Shown piece by piece: positions 1-9,191 of a stretch of 64,000 nt of DNA; position 1 is the first letter of the stretch; every line of letters starts with the position of its first letter. This stretch comes from Hyphomonadaceae bacterium (lineage in GTDB: Bacteria > Pseudomonadota > Alphaproteobacteria > Rhizobiales > Hyphomicrobiaceae). The notes under the pieces were generated by a model, which was given only the letters and a program-made list of their open reading frames with translations, was not told where the DNA came from and did no database searches. Location: positions 33,119 through 97,118 of the forward strand of contig JAIEQJ010000040.1 of NCBI GenBank assembly GCA_019747815.1, read 5' to 3'. The position numbers and the translations under genes are program-made.

Positions 1-1599
<1,599 letters not shown>

Positions 1600-1629
1600 C
1601 CGTGTGCGCAGCTCTGCGAAAGTGCGATC

Positions 1630-2808
1630 ATGAGCGAACTCAAGCGCGCCGACATCCTCATCGTCGATGACCTGCCCGAACGGCACTTGACCTATCGGGT
1701 GGCCTTGGAGGCGCTCGATCAGAATATCGTTGCCGTCACTTCGGGCGAGGAAGCGCTGCAGCTTCTGCTCAAGCACGAGTTTGCTGTGATCCTGCTCGAC
1801 GTCAACATGCCGGGAATGTCGGGCCTGGAAACGGCCGCACTGATCCGTCAGCGTAAGAAATCCCGCCACACGCCCATCATCTTCGTCACGGCGTTCGCCG
1901 ATGACGTGCAAACAGTCGAAGGCTATGCGTTGGGTGCGGTCGACTATATCCTCACACCCCTTGTCCCGGAGATCCTGCGCGCCAAGATCAAGGTATTCGT
2001 TGAGCTCTTCCGCATGCGGGCGGAGCTGGGGCGATCGCATGCCCTGCTGGAGCAGCGCGTCGCCGACCGCACGGCGGAACTCGAGCGCGCTGCTGAGCAG
2101 CTCCGCACCGAGGTGCATGAGCGCAAGCAGGCCGAGGAGCGGCTGACCATCTTGGTCCAGGAGCTGGCGCATCGCGTCAAGAACCTGCTGTCGGTCTTTC
2201 AGTCCATCACGGCACGGACGCTGACCGGGGGGCGCACCATCGCAGATGCTCGCGAAGTCTTGATGGGGCGGCTGCAATCGCTGGGCCACGCCCACGAGCT
2301 GCTGACCGAAACGTCATGGCACGGCGCCGAATTGCGCGAAGTCGTCATGGCCGAGATCGCGGGATTTTCGGAGCGTGTGCGGATCTCGGGACCGGCCGTA
2401 GAGCTGAGCCCCTCGGGAGTGCAGACCTTTGCGCTCATCGTGCACGAGCTGTGCACCAACGCAGCCAAGTACGGGGCGCTTTCCAATGCCACCGGCGAGG
2501 TCGCGGTGAATTGGATGCTCGGGGGCAGCAATTCCGACGGGCACATGGATTTTTCCTGGACGGAGCGGGGCGGGCCGCCCGTGAAGCCCGCCACCTATGA
2601 AGGGTTCGGCCTGTCGCTCATCACGGCCATGGGAAGCAACCCTGCGGCCGATCCGGTCATCGATTTTTCGCCGTCGGGTTTCGCCTGCACGATACGGGTT
2701 CCGCTGGATACCATCCGGCCCAGCCGATACGACAAGGCCTCCCCCATCCTCGCGCAGCGGGCGACCTCCCAGATGGCGCGCACCGCGGCCAAGGGGCCGG
2801 TCTCCTAG
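1630..2808 (+). CDS. Response regulator receiver fused to HWE-family histidine kinase
   Basis: A 392-aa soluble protein. An N-terminal receiver (about 8-120) has the acidic pair after ILIV and phosphoacceptor D57 in ILLDVNMPG; the usual conserved Lys of the KP motif is replaced (ILTPLVP). A coiled-coil linker (130-175) leads to the dimerisation helix with H181 in [10 protein letters not shown], then an ATPase with the N-box [11 protein letters not shown] and the WTERGGP motif that defines the HWE/HisKA_2 class. In Alphaproteobacteria such kinases often phosphorylate PhyR, and two phyR genes lie 6-8 kb downstream, so a role in the general stress response is a reasonable inference but unproved. 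It directly follows the hybrid kinase. Confidence 0.9.
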   Translation: MSELKRADILIVDDLPERHLTYRVALEALDQNIVAVTSGEEALQLLLKHEFAVILLDVNMPGMSGLETAALIRQRKKSRHTPIIFVTAFADDVQTVEGYALGAVDYILTPLVPEILRAKIKVFVELFRMRAELGRSHALLEQRVADRTAELERAAEQLRTEVHERKQAEERLTILVQELAHRVKNLLSVFQSITARTLTGGRTIADAREVLMGRLQSLGHAHELLTETSWHGAELREVVMAEIAGFSERVRISGPAVELSPSGVQTFALIVHELCTNAAKYGALSNATGEVAVNWMLGGSNSDGHMDFSWTERGGPPVKPATYEGFGLSLITAMGSNPAADPVIDFSPSGFACTIRVPLDTIRPSRYDKASPILAQRATSQMARTAAKGPVS

Positions 2809-2876
2809 GCCCCGCAGACGCCGCCGCCAGGCCGTCCGGCCGGGATCGAGGAAAATCCCCAGTGACACAATGGCAT

Positions 2877-2902
2877 GGAACTCCCCGGGTGGCTTCGCTG
2901 TT
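2877..2902 (+). promoter_or_regulatory. Candidate EcfG promoter for the KGG gene
   Basis: GGAAC at 2877-2881, a 17-base spacer, then TGTT at 2899-2902. The known EcfG consensus is GGAAC-N16/17-CGTT, so there is one mismatch in the -10. It lies 33 bp before the start of a stress-protein gene, the right place and direction. Confidence 0.55.
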
Positions 2903-2934
2903 GAACTGAGGGGCTTCGCATCAGGAGTAATATT

Positions 2935-3249
2935 ATGGTCCGAGAACGCGCAGGCCAGGAACGTGGAACACCACGCGGATTTGCCCGCATGGACCGTGCC
3001 AAGCAGCGGGAAATCGCCCGTAAGGGCGGCGCCAACGTGCCGCATGAAAAGAGGAGCTTTGCCCAGAACCGGCAGCTTGCCTCGGAGGCCGGACGAAAGG
3101 GGGGCCGCAGGGTCGCACCCCATGCGCGCAGCTTCTCACAAAATCGTGCACTCGCCGCTGAGGCCGGACGCAAGGGCGGACGCATGTCTCAAAGACGCCG
3201 CGCGCACGCCACCAACGGCGGCGATGCGGTTCAGGAGCGCCAGAATTGA
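2935..3249 (+). CDS. KGG-repeat general stress protein
   Basis: A 104-aa very basic protein with three KGG repeats (ARKGGANV, GRKGGRRV, GRKGGRMS), each followed or preceded by HxxRSFxxNRxLAxEAG. This matches the stress-induced KGG family (YciG/con-10 type), small hydrophilic proteins induced in stationary phase or dehydration whose molecular role is unknown. The ATG at 2935 has AGGAG at about 2921-2925. A near-consensus EcfG promoter sits just upstream, agreeing with stress induction. Its stop overlaps the TTG start of the next gene by four bases, so the two are probably translationally coupled. Confidence 0.85.
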   Translation: MVRERAGQERGTPRGFARMDRAKQREIARKGGANVPHEKRSFAQNRQLASEAGRKGGRRVAPHARSFSQNRALAAEAGRKGGRMSQRRRAHATNGGDAVQERQN

Positions 3250-3554
3250 GACAGGCGAGGGCAAACAGCGAAAACTACGCTGCTGGCGCGATCGAGAACC
3301 CCACGCGCCTCTACAAGCGGCCAAGCGAGGTGGTCGGCGACGTACGCCTGTCCCGCGAGGAGAAACTGGCCGTCCTCGAGGCGTGGGAGTTGGAGGCACG
3401 GGCTTTGGCCGTTGCCAGCGAAGAGAGCATGAGTGGCGGTGAGCCCGATCTCCTGTCGGAGGTGGTCAAGGCGCGGCTCGCGCTGGACAACGCGACTGCG
3501 GCCGACAACGGTACCGGCGCGCCGACCAAGCACGGCGCGCGCAAGACCTTCTAA
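3246..3554 (+). CDS. Conserved small hypothetical protein
   Basis: A 102-aa hydrophilic protein starting at a TTG that overlaps the stop of the KGG gene (TTGA overlap), with AGGAG at about 3233-3237. No signal peptide or membrane segment. The centre (about 22-55) is an amphipathic stretch with PSEVVGDVRLSREEKLAVLEAWE, which resembles short proteins commonly annotated as unknown in rhizobia. I do not recognise a function. Its coupling to the KGG gene suggests the same stress regulation. The start could be later, but no in-frame ATG precedes the conserved-looking part. Confidence 0.65.
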   Translation: MRQARANSENYAAGAIENPTRLYKRPSEVVGDVRLSREEKLAVLEAWELEARALAVASEESMSGGEPDLLSEVVKARLALDNATAADNGTGAPTKHGARKTF

Positions 3555-3629
3555 CCGGATGCAGGCAAGAGGCCGCGATGGAGCCGGCCTACTTGCAACC
3601 CAGACGCTTGCCAGACGTTTGTTTGCCGC

Positions 3630-3989
3630 TCACCAGTACGGGCGCACGTTGTAGTGCGCGTGGGTTTGCTTTTCCCAGTTCCGATCGGACCAGGCATCAT
3701 CACTGAACGCAGGGGCATCCTTGAGCTGCGCCTCGGTGATGCCGGTTTCATAGCCTCCAAGCCGCGTATTGTACTTGAGGGTGCTCCACGGCAAGGGATA
3801 GTGGCTGTGACCAAGACCGAGAAAGCCGCCGAAGCTCATGACCGCATAGGTCACGTGGCCGGACACCTTGTCGATCATCAGATGATCGATCTCGCCGATC
3901 TTGCTGCCTTTCAAGTCGTAGACGTTGGTGCCTTCGACGTCCTCGCTCGAGATGAGCTGGCGATTGGGATGGACGGTTGCGGTTGCCAT
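3630..3989 (-). CDS. PRC-barrel domain protein, stress-associated
   Basis: A 119-aa protein. Residues 8-75 form a PRC-barrel (SSEDVEGTNVYDLKGSKIGEIDHLMIDK, then YAVMSFGGFLGLG), followed by a short polar tail. PRC-barrel proteins of this size are common in Rhizobiales and are often stress induced; the ligand is unknown. I chose the ATG at 3989 because AAGGAG lies just before it and because a perfect EcfG promoter at 4030-4054 places transcription start downstream of the farther in-frame codon at 4031. It is divergently organised with nothing else and runs opposite to the KGG pair. Confidence 0.85.
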   Translation of the reverse strand: MATATVHPNRQLISSEDVEGTNVYDLKGSKIGEIDHLMIDKVSGHVTYAVMSFGGFLGLGHSHYPLPWSTLKYNTRLGGYETGITEAQLKDAPAFSDDAWSDRNWEKQTHAHYNVRPYW

Positions 3990-4029
3990 TGAACAGCTCC
4001 TTCTGCAGGGGACCACTGTCTGTATTGGC

Positions 4030-4054
4030 AACGCTTCACCTTGACGATCGTTCC
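4030..4054 (-). promoter_or_regulatory. EcfG promoter for the PRC-barrel gene
   Basis: On the minus strand GGAAC (4054-4050), 16-base spacer, CGTT (4033-4030): an exact match to the EcfG consensus. It is 41 bp before the chosen ATG at 3989. Confidence 0.75.
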
Positions 4055-4058
4055 TCCT

Positions 4059-6554
4059 TCAAGACCGCTTGGACGGCAGGCGACTGGCTGCTTTGCGCAC
4101 ATCTTTCCAAGGATCGCTCCCGCGCGAGAGGCGGTGCAGGAGATTGGCAACGGTGAACCGATCCGACCGCATGTCGGGACCCAGCTCATCCCAGGCCAGC
4201 GGCGTCGACACGGCAGCCCCGCCCCGTGCCCGGGCCGAATAGGCGGCAACCGCTGTGGCACCCCGGCCGTTGCGCAGATAGTCGACGAAGATGCGCCCGC
4301 TCCGCGCCTGCTTCGAGGCGGTGGCCAGAAACTTGCGGGGGGTATCCTTGGCCATCCCCTTCGCCACCGCGTGCGCAAATTGCTTGACCGCGGCCCAATC
4401 GGCGCCCGGCCTGAGGGGCGCATAGACGTGCAGGCCTTTGCCGCCTGTGGTCTTCACGAAGCTCTGCAACCCTAATTTGATCAAGCGATCGCGCACCTCC
4501 AGCGCCGCGCTCACGACGTCCGGCCACGCCACCGCCGCGTCCGGGTCGAGATCAAACGTCATGCCGTCGGGCTTCTCGATGTTGTCGAGCTTGGCACCCC
4601 ACACGTGAATCTCGAGCACGGACGCCTGCACCAGCGAGAGCAGGCCCTCCACATCCTTGATGGCCAGCAGCTCTTCGCCGCCTTCCGGGTCGGACGTGCG
4701 TATGATGTGCTGGCCGATGCCGGCCCAGGCATGTTTCTGGAAGAAGCAGCCTTCATCGATGCCGCCCGGGCAGCGCACGAGCGCCAGCGGGCGATTGACA
4801 ACATGGGGTGCGATCCACGGCCAGATCTCGGAATAGAAATCCGCCAGGCCTTGCTTCGTGATGCCGGCGTCCGGCCAGAGCACACGATCGGGATGGGTGA
4901 GCGTGACGGACGGAGCCGGTGTGCTCCTGACCTTCACAACGGGCGCCTGGCGCACCACATCGGCGGCCTCCTTGTCCTGTCTCAACCCTTTGAACACCGC
5001 ATGGCGCGCGATGCCATCGGTGGTCCAGCCACGGAGCTCAACGTCCGCCACAAGCTGCGGTTTCACCCAGCGTACGTTGCGCCGGCTGTCGGCCGGCAGC
5101 GCCTTGTCGAGCGGCGGCGCACCGATGCGGATGTCCTCGAGGCGGCGCCACAGGTCTTCGGCCACCCGGCTCGAGAAACCGGAGCCCACGCGGCCAGCAT
5201 AGACAAGCCCATCCTTCGCATAGTGCCCCACCACGAGCGAACCCACCACCTTGCGCTGGGTGGTAGAGGGCACATAGCCGATGATGACGAGCTCGTGGCT
5301 GTCGGCGCTCTTCATCTTCAACCACGACTTGGAGCGGCCGGAGCGGTAAGGCGCAGTCTTGAGCTTGGAGACGATTCCTTCGAGACCGAGGCGGCACGCA
5401 TGATCGAACACCACATGGCCGGGACCCGTGAAATGCTCGCTATAGGCGAGAACTCCGTGGTGCCCGCTCAGCATGTCGGCGAGAATGCGCTTGCGCTCGA
5501 TCAGGGGCGAGCCGCTGAGGTCCGTGCCATCCAGATGCAGCAGATCGAACGCATAGTAGCGAAAGCGGTCGCTGCGGCCCTCGCTCAGATCGGCCTGCAG
5601 ATCGGCAAAGCTCGGTGTCCCCCTCTCCGTCTCCACCACGACCTCGCCGTCGATGAAGGCCGCAACCACGGGCAGGGCTTCGAGCGCCTTTTTCAGCGTG
5701 GGAAACTTGGCCGTCCAATCGAGTCCGCTGCGGGTCTTGAGCTTCACATGGCCGCGATCGACCCGCGCCAGCAGCCGGTAGCCGTCGAACTTCACTTCGT
5801 GCACCCAGTTCCCCCCGGTCGGGGGCTTGGTCGCCAGCGAAGCAAGCTGCGGCTCTATGAACGAGGGCAGCGACGCCGCTCTGCTTCCAGTGACGCGGCT
5901 GCGCGCCGCAGGCGGAGGGGGCGCCTCGTGCCTTGGTCCATCCGCCGTCCGTGCCGGTTTGCGCCTTATCTTCACATCGCTCGCCGCAACATCCTCGATC
6001 GTGCGGCCGGTCTTGATCGAGCGCGGCGCGGCATCCAGCAGATCGGCCCCGCCCTGCTCGATTGCGTATTCATCATCGGCCTTGATGAGCAGCCAGTTCT
6101 CCTTGCCGCGCTGATCCCTGCCGCGCATGTGCACGAGATGCCAGCGGCCCTTGAGCTTGCGCCCATGGAGATCGACAATGAGATGCCCCTTGGCCAGCTG
6201 CTTGTGCGGATCGCCGTCGGTGGACCAGCGGCCGCGATCCCACACGATGACGCTGCCCGCGCCGTATTCGCCCTCCGGAATGCGGCCTTCGAATTCAGCA
6301 TAGTCGAGCGGATGGTCCTCGACCCGCACGGCCAGACGCTTGTCTGCCGGCGAAAGGCTCGGCCCCCTGGTGACAGCCCAGCTCTTCAGCACGCCATCGA
6401 GCTCGAGGCGAAGATCGTAGTGCAAGCGCCGCGCCGCATGCTTCTGCACGACGAACAAATCGCCGGTCTTGCGCTTCAACCGACCCCGCGGCTCCTTCGT
6501 GCGCGTGAAATTGCGTTTCTCGTGGTACGGGCGAAGTGCGGTCCGGCTGGCCAT
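4059..6554 (-). CDS. ligD: ATP-dependent DNA ligase D (PE-Lig-Pol), non-homologous end joining
   Basis: An 831-aa multidomain end-joining enzyme. Domain order: 3'-phosphoesterase (about 30-185, with HYDLRLE and HPLDYAEFEGRIPEGEYG), ATP-dependent ligase (about 232-530, adenylated Lys in EVKFDGYRLLARV near residue 255), and archaeo-eukaryotic-primase-type polymerase (about 555-825, with TLTHPDRVLWP and the metal-binding DLDPD). Full length for the family. It repairs double-strand breaks with Ku, which is encoded 12 bp upstream on the same strand. The ATG at 6554 has no strong ribosome site in sight, so translation may depend on coupling with ku. Confidence 0.96.
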   Translation of the reverse strand: MASRTALRPYHEKRNFTRTKEPRGRLKRKTGDLFVVQKHAARRLHYDLRLELDGVLKSWAVTRGPSLSPADKRLAVRVEDHPLDYAEFEGRIPEGEYGAGSVIVWDRGRWSTDGDPHKQLAKGHLIVDLHGRKLKGRWHLVHMRGRDQRGKENWLLIKADDEYAIEQGGADLLDAAPRSIKTGRTIEDVAASDVKIRRKPARTADGPRHEAPPPPAARSRVTGSRAASLPSFIEPQLASLATKPPTGGNWVHEVKFDGYRLLARVDRGHVKLKTRSGLDWTAKFPTLKKALEALPVVAAFIDGEVVVETERGTPSFADLQADLSEGRSDRFRYYAFDLLHLDGTDLSGSPLIERKRILADMLSGHHGVLAYSEHFTGPGHVVFDHACRLGLEGIVSKLKTAPYRSGRSKSWLKMKSADSHELVIIGYVPSTTQRKVVGSLVVGHYAKDGLVYAGRVGSGFSSRVAEDLWRRLEDIRIGAPPLDKALPADSRRNVRWVKPQLVADVELRGWTTDGIARHAVFKGLRQDKEAADVVRQAPVVKVRSTPAPSVTLTHPDRVLWPDAGITKQGLADFYSEIWPWIAPHVVNRPLALVRCPGGIDEGCFFQKHAWAGIGQHIIRTSDPEGGEELLAIKDVEGLLSLVQASVLEIHVWGAKLDNIEKPDGMTFDLDPDAAVAWPDVVSAALEVRDRLIKLGLQSFVKTTGGKGLHVYAPLRPGADWAAVKQFAHAVAKGMAKDTPRKFLATASKQARSGRIFVDYLRNGRGATAVAAYSARARGGAAVSTPLAWDELGPDMRSDRFTVANLLHRLSRGSDPWKDVRKAASRLPSKRS

Positions 6555-6566
6555 GCGCGTCCGATG

Positions 6567-7430
6567 TCACCCGGCCTTGCGCGCCTTGCCCTTGGCACGC
6601 GATGCCCGGGTTTTCGTGGGGGCCTTCTTCGCCGGCGCCCGCTCCGGCTCGCCCTTCGCGCCCTCAACGCTGCGCCTGAGCGCATCCATCAGATTGATGA
6701 CGTTGGTCTGGCGGTGCGTGGGCTGCGGCTTGATCGGCATGCCTTTCTGCTTGGAGCGGATCAACTCGATCAGCGCATTCTCGTAGCGGTCCTCGAACTG
6801 GTCCGGCTCGAACTTGCCGGTCATCTTCTCGATGATGTGCTTGGCGAGGTCGAGCATCTGCTTGGGCAGCTCGGTGGCGGGAATCTCGTCGAAGTAGGCG
6901 GAGGCCGCATGCACCTCGTTGGCATAGCGCAGGCTGGTGGCAACGATGCCCTTGTCGCGCGGCTCGAGCATCAGAATGCGCTCGCGCCGAAACAACACCA
7001 CACGCGCAAGACCCACCATCTTCTCGGCACGCATGGCGTCCCGAATGACCGCGAAGGCCTCCTCGCCGACGCGATCGGTGGGCGCCAGAAAGTAAGGTGA
7101 GTCGAGATAGAGCCCATCGATCGCGCTGCGCGGCACGAACCGCTCGATGTCGATCGTGTGATTGCTCTCAAGCTGGACGGCTTTGATTTCGTCGTCCTCG
7201 ATCTGGATGAATTCGCCCTTGGCGACCTCGTAGCCCTTGATCTGGTTGTCGGACTCGACGGGATCGCCCGTCTGCTCGTCCACGAACTGGCGACGCACGC
7301 GATTGCCGGTCTCGCGATTGAGGGTGCGGAAGGAGACGCGTTCGGACGTGGTTGTCGCAGGATAGAGCGCGACCGGACAGGAGACGAGGGACAGTTTCAG
7401 ATAGCCCTTCCAGTTCGGCCTGGGTGCCAT
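6567..7430 (-). CDS. ku: Ku protein, DNA end-binding factor of NHEJ
   Basis: A 287-aa bacterial Ku homologue, starting MAPRPNWKGYLKLSLVSCPV, the typical N-terminus. The Ku core covers about 10-255 (FVDEQTGDPV, VYLDSPYFLAP-like region, EMPATELPKQMLDLAKHII-like region); the tail is Lys/Arg/Ala-rich (AKKAPTKTRASRAKGKARKAG), the basic C-terminal extension usual for bacterial Ku. It threads onto broken ends and recruits LigD, encoded immediately downstream. Head gene of a ku-ligD unit. No clear EcfG promoter was found within 130 bp upstream, although the pair is surrounded by stress-regulon genes. Confidence 0.96.
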   Translation of the reverse strand: MAPRPNWKGYLKLSLVSCPVALYPATTTSERVSFRTLNRETGNRVRRQFVDEQTGDPVESDNQIKGYEVAKGEFIQIEDDEIKAVQLESNHTIDIERFVPRSAIDGLYLDSPYFLAPTDRVGEEAFAVIRDAMRAEKMVGLARVVLFRRERILMLEPRDKGIVATSLRYANEVHAASAYFDEIPATELPKQMLDLAKHIIEKMTGKFEPDQFEDRYENALIELIRSKQKGMPIKPQPTHRQTNVINLMDALRRSVEGAKGEPERAPAKKAPTKTRASRAKGKARKAG

Positions 7431-7570
7431 GACACGGATTCCTGCATACGCTCGCTAGGGGGTGGACGCGGGCAGTGGGATACTAGGTCATGGTAAAGCA
7501 ACCGTCTCGGGTTTGCTCGGCCTTAACACGCCGGTAACACGCGTTGAGACGCGTCGTTAACGAACGAGAG

Positions 7571-7609
7571 AAAAAGGAAAGGCCCGCGGCTTGGGGGAAC
7601 CGCGGGCCT
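7571..7609 (-). terminator. Rho-independent terminator, leftward transcription
   Basis: A perfect 10-bp GC-rich stem (7580-7589 with 7600-7609, 10-nt loop). Reading on the minus strand the hairpin is followed by a pyrimidine run TTTCCTTTTT. It would end transcripts coming from the small membrane protein and nepR1 before they reach ku. Confidence 0.75.
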
Positions 7610-7677
7610 AGCGCGGCAGGCGGGGGAGGGAAGCACAGGGGCTGCGCGCCTGCCGTCGTGTAAAAAAACCCGACAAT

Positions 7678-7709
7678 CAAATCTGGTTCCAAGCAAATCT
7701 GGTTCCAAG
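7678..7709. repeat. Two perfect tandem copies of a 16-bp unit
   Basis: The unit CAAATCTGGTTCCAAG occurs at 7678-7693 and again at 7694-7709 without gap. It lies between the terminator and the stop of the 38-aa gene. On the minus strand each copy contains GGAACC. No function assigned. Confidence 0.8.
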
Positions 7710-7721
7710 AACGATCCGCGG

Positions 7722-7838
7722 CTAGCTCAGGGCGATCATCACCGCCAAACCCACACCCAGCACCGACAGGCCGCCAACGACCGATGCGAGCCAGGCGACT
7801 TCGCGAATCTCCTGCTGAATGGTGTTCCAGATGCCCAT
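7722..7838 (-). CDS. 38-aa single-span membrane protein under EcfG promoter
   Basis: Sequence begins MGIWNTIQQEIREVAW and continues with a hydrophobic segment (about residues 15-37, rich in Val, Gly, Leu, Ala). Predicted to sit in the inner membrane with an amphipathic N-terminus. Only weak ribosome-site similarity (AGTGAG) precedes the ATG, but a perfect EcfG promoter is centred about 52 bp upstream and a terminator follows the stop, so promoter, open frame and terminator agree. I do not recognise a family; small stress-induced membrane proteins of this kind are usually missed by gene finders. Confidence 0.65.
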   Translation of the reverse strand: MGIWNTIQQEIREVAWLASVVGGLSVLGVGLAVMIALS

Positions 7839-7877
7839 GACGCTACTCACTTGAAGACTTTGGTGGTTACTTAGTAG

Positions 7878-7903
7878 AACGACGCCTGGGCACAAGTGGT
7901 TCC
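7878..7903 (-). promoter_or_regulatory. EcfG promoter for the 38-aa membrane protein
   Basis: Minus strand GGAAC (7903-7899), 17-base spacer, CGTT (7881-7878): exact consensus. It lies 40 bp before the ATG at 7838 and downstream of nepR1, so it gives a transcript independent of nepR1. Confidence 0.75.
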
Positions 7904-7934
7904 CGGGTCTGGGATGTCTGAAATAATTGTGATT

Positions 7935-8141
7935 TCAGTCTTTTGGCTGTTTTTCCTCAAGTTCTTCTAGAAGTTTTTGGAACCTTTCAGGAACGGGTTC
8001 AGCAACAACATCATCGAACATGGCCCGTAGCTCCCGGCCGATATGCTCGCTCACCAGGGTTGCCTTGTCGGAATTGCCGGGTTTCTTTGCCGGAGCAGGC
8101 ACTTGCGGCGCAGGAGCCCCTTGAGATTTCGACTTGCTCAT
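7935..8141 (-). CDS. nepR: NepR-family anti-sigma factor (copy 1)
   Basis: A 68-aa protein with a Pro/Ala/Lys-rich start and the NepR core at about 33-62 (HIGRELRAMFDDVVAEPVPE, then RFQKLLEEL). NepR binds EcfG sigma and is removed by phosphorylated PhyR, whose sigma-like domain competes for it. The ATG at 8141 was preferred to the farther in-frame start because it gives the usual NepR length. Divergent from phyR1 across 88 bp. A second nepR lies at 9745-10101; the cores share IGRxLRxxFxDVxxEPVPERFxKLL. Confidence 0.93.
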   Translation of the reverse strand: MSKSKSQGAPAPQVPAPAKKPGNSDKATLVSEHIGRELRAMFDDVVAEPVPERFQKLLEELEEKQPKD

Positions 8142-8229
8142 GTGCGTGCTAGGGTTTCGATCGAGCGTTTCGCATAGTATGCAGGTTCGGCACGACTGAC
8201 CATCGCGCAAGGAAACAATCATCAGCACC

Positions 8230-9030
8230 ATGTCGTTGGCGGAGAGCATTGCCCCCCACTTGCCACACCTGCGGCGGTTCGCGCGGCTCTTGACTGGAGA
8301 TCAGCAGTCCGGCGACAGCGCGGTCGCTCGCGTTCTGCAGATCATCGCCGCTGACCCGGCACGCTTTCCCAGCCTGCCGCCGCGCCTCGGGCTGTATCAG
8401 TGCTTTCTGGAGACACTGACGCGTCGGTACCGCGACTCCGGCCCGACGCCCGGCCTGATCGGCGACACCGCCACCCGATCCCTGGCCGCTTTGACCCCGG
8501 AGGGCCGGCAGGCATTCCTGCTGGTGGCCGTGGAGGGCTTCACGGCTCAGGAGGCGGCCCGGATTCTGGAGATGTCCGAGCGGCGGATCAATGATCTGCT
8601 CAAGGAAGCCGGCGCCGAAATCAGCCGGCAGATCGCCACGAATGTCCTGATCGTCGAGGACGAGCCGCTGATCGCACTCGACCTGCAGCGCATTCTGGAG
8701 GGGCTGGGCCATAGTGTCTCCTCGATTGCACGCACGCACAAGGATGCCCTCAAGGCCGCCCAGATCAAGAAACCAGGGCTGGTGATCGCCGACATCCGCC
8801 TTGCGGACGGCAGCTCCGGTCTCGACGCCGTCAACGACATCCTGCGCAGCTTCGCGGTGCCGGTGGTTTTTGTAACGGCGTTTCCAGAGAAGCTTGCAAC
8901 CGGGACCGGACCAGAACCGACCTTCCTCATCCCCAAACCGTTTCGCGAGGATGCGGTCAAGGCCATCGTCAGCCAGGTGCTGTTCTTCGACCAGCAGGCC
9001 CGGCAACGCGCCGGCGCAAGATCGAACTAG
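8230..9030 (+). CDS. phyR: PhyR response regulator, anti-anti-sigma factor (copy 1)
   Basis: A 266-aa protein with an N-terminal sigma-like output domain (about 5-135: LPHLRRFARLLTGDQ, region-4-like FTAQEAARILEMSERRINDLL) and a C-terminal receiver (about 137-255: LIVEDEPLIALDLQ, phosphoacceptor Asp in VIADIRLADGSSG, FLIPKPF). This inverted architecture is diagnostic of PhyR. When phosphorylated it sequesters NepR and frees EcfG. The final codon and TAG stop lie in the CTAG that begins a 165-bp palindromic element, and the convergent ecfG ends at the element's other side. Confidence 0.95.
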   Translation: MSLAESIAPHLPHLRRFARLLTGDQQSGDSAVARVLQIIAADPARFPSLPPRLGLYQCFLETLTRRYRDSGPTPGLIGDTATRSLAALTPEGRQAFLLVAVEGFTAQEAARILEMSERRINDLLKEAGAEISRQIATNVLIVEDEPLIALDLQRILEGLGHSVSSIARTHKDALKAAQIKKPGLVIADIRLADGSSGLDAVNDILRSFAVPVVFVTAFPEKLATGTGPEPTFLIPKPFREDAVKAIVSQVLFFDQQARQRAGARSN

Positions 9031-9191
9031 TGTGATGATCGAGAAATTCGCCCTTCCTCGCAGCACGCCTGCTGAGCGAATTTCTCGATCTGAATCACAC
9101 TAGAACCATGAGCTTGCTAGTGTCCTTTCGATCGCGAAGTTCGTTCAGCGCCTGCTGCGAGATCCGGCGAACTTCGCGATCGGGACACTAG
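9027..9191. repeat. 165-bp double-palindrome element, copy 1
   Basis: Two imperfect palindromes, 9027-9103 and 9117-9191, with a 13-bp spacer. Each starts with CTAGTGT and ends with ACACTAG (the second begins at a CTAG too), has 15-bp inner arms (GATCGAGAAATTCGC and CGATCGCGAAGTTCG with their complements) and a 24-nt loop. The same 165-bp unit occurs at 16684-16848 and, reversed, at 24192-24356. It exactly fills the space between phyR1 and ecfG, and both stop codons lie in its terminal CTAG. Confidence 0.9.

Noticed and set aside
4605..7100. 831-aa open frame opposite ligD and ku
   Set aside because: Shadow of two clearly identified genes; composition does not resemble any protein family.
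7684..7706. GGAAC words in the tandem 16-bp repeat as a promoter for ku
   Set aside because: No CGTT at 16-17 bp, and the terminator at 7571-7609 lies between this site and ku.
8150..8250. Possible EcfG promoters between nepR1 and phyR1 (CGAAC-N17-CGCT on minus; GAAAC-N17-CGTT on plus)
   Set aside because: Each has mismatches in key positions, and the plus-strand one would place the start inside phyR1. Not strong enough to list.
9040..9103. Short frames inside the 165-bp repeat (for example MIEKFALPRSTP)
   Set aside because: Appear only because the repeat is copied; the palindromic structure explains the sequence better than coding.
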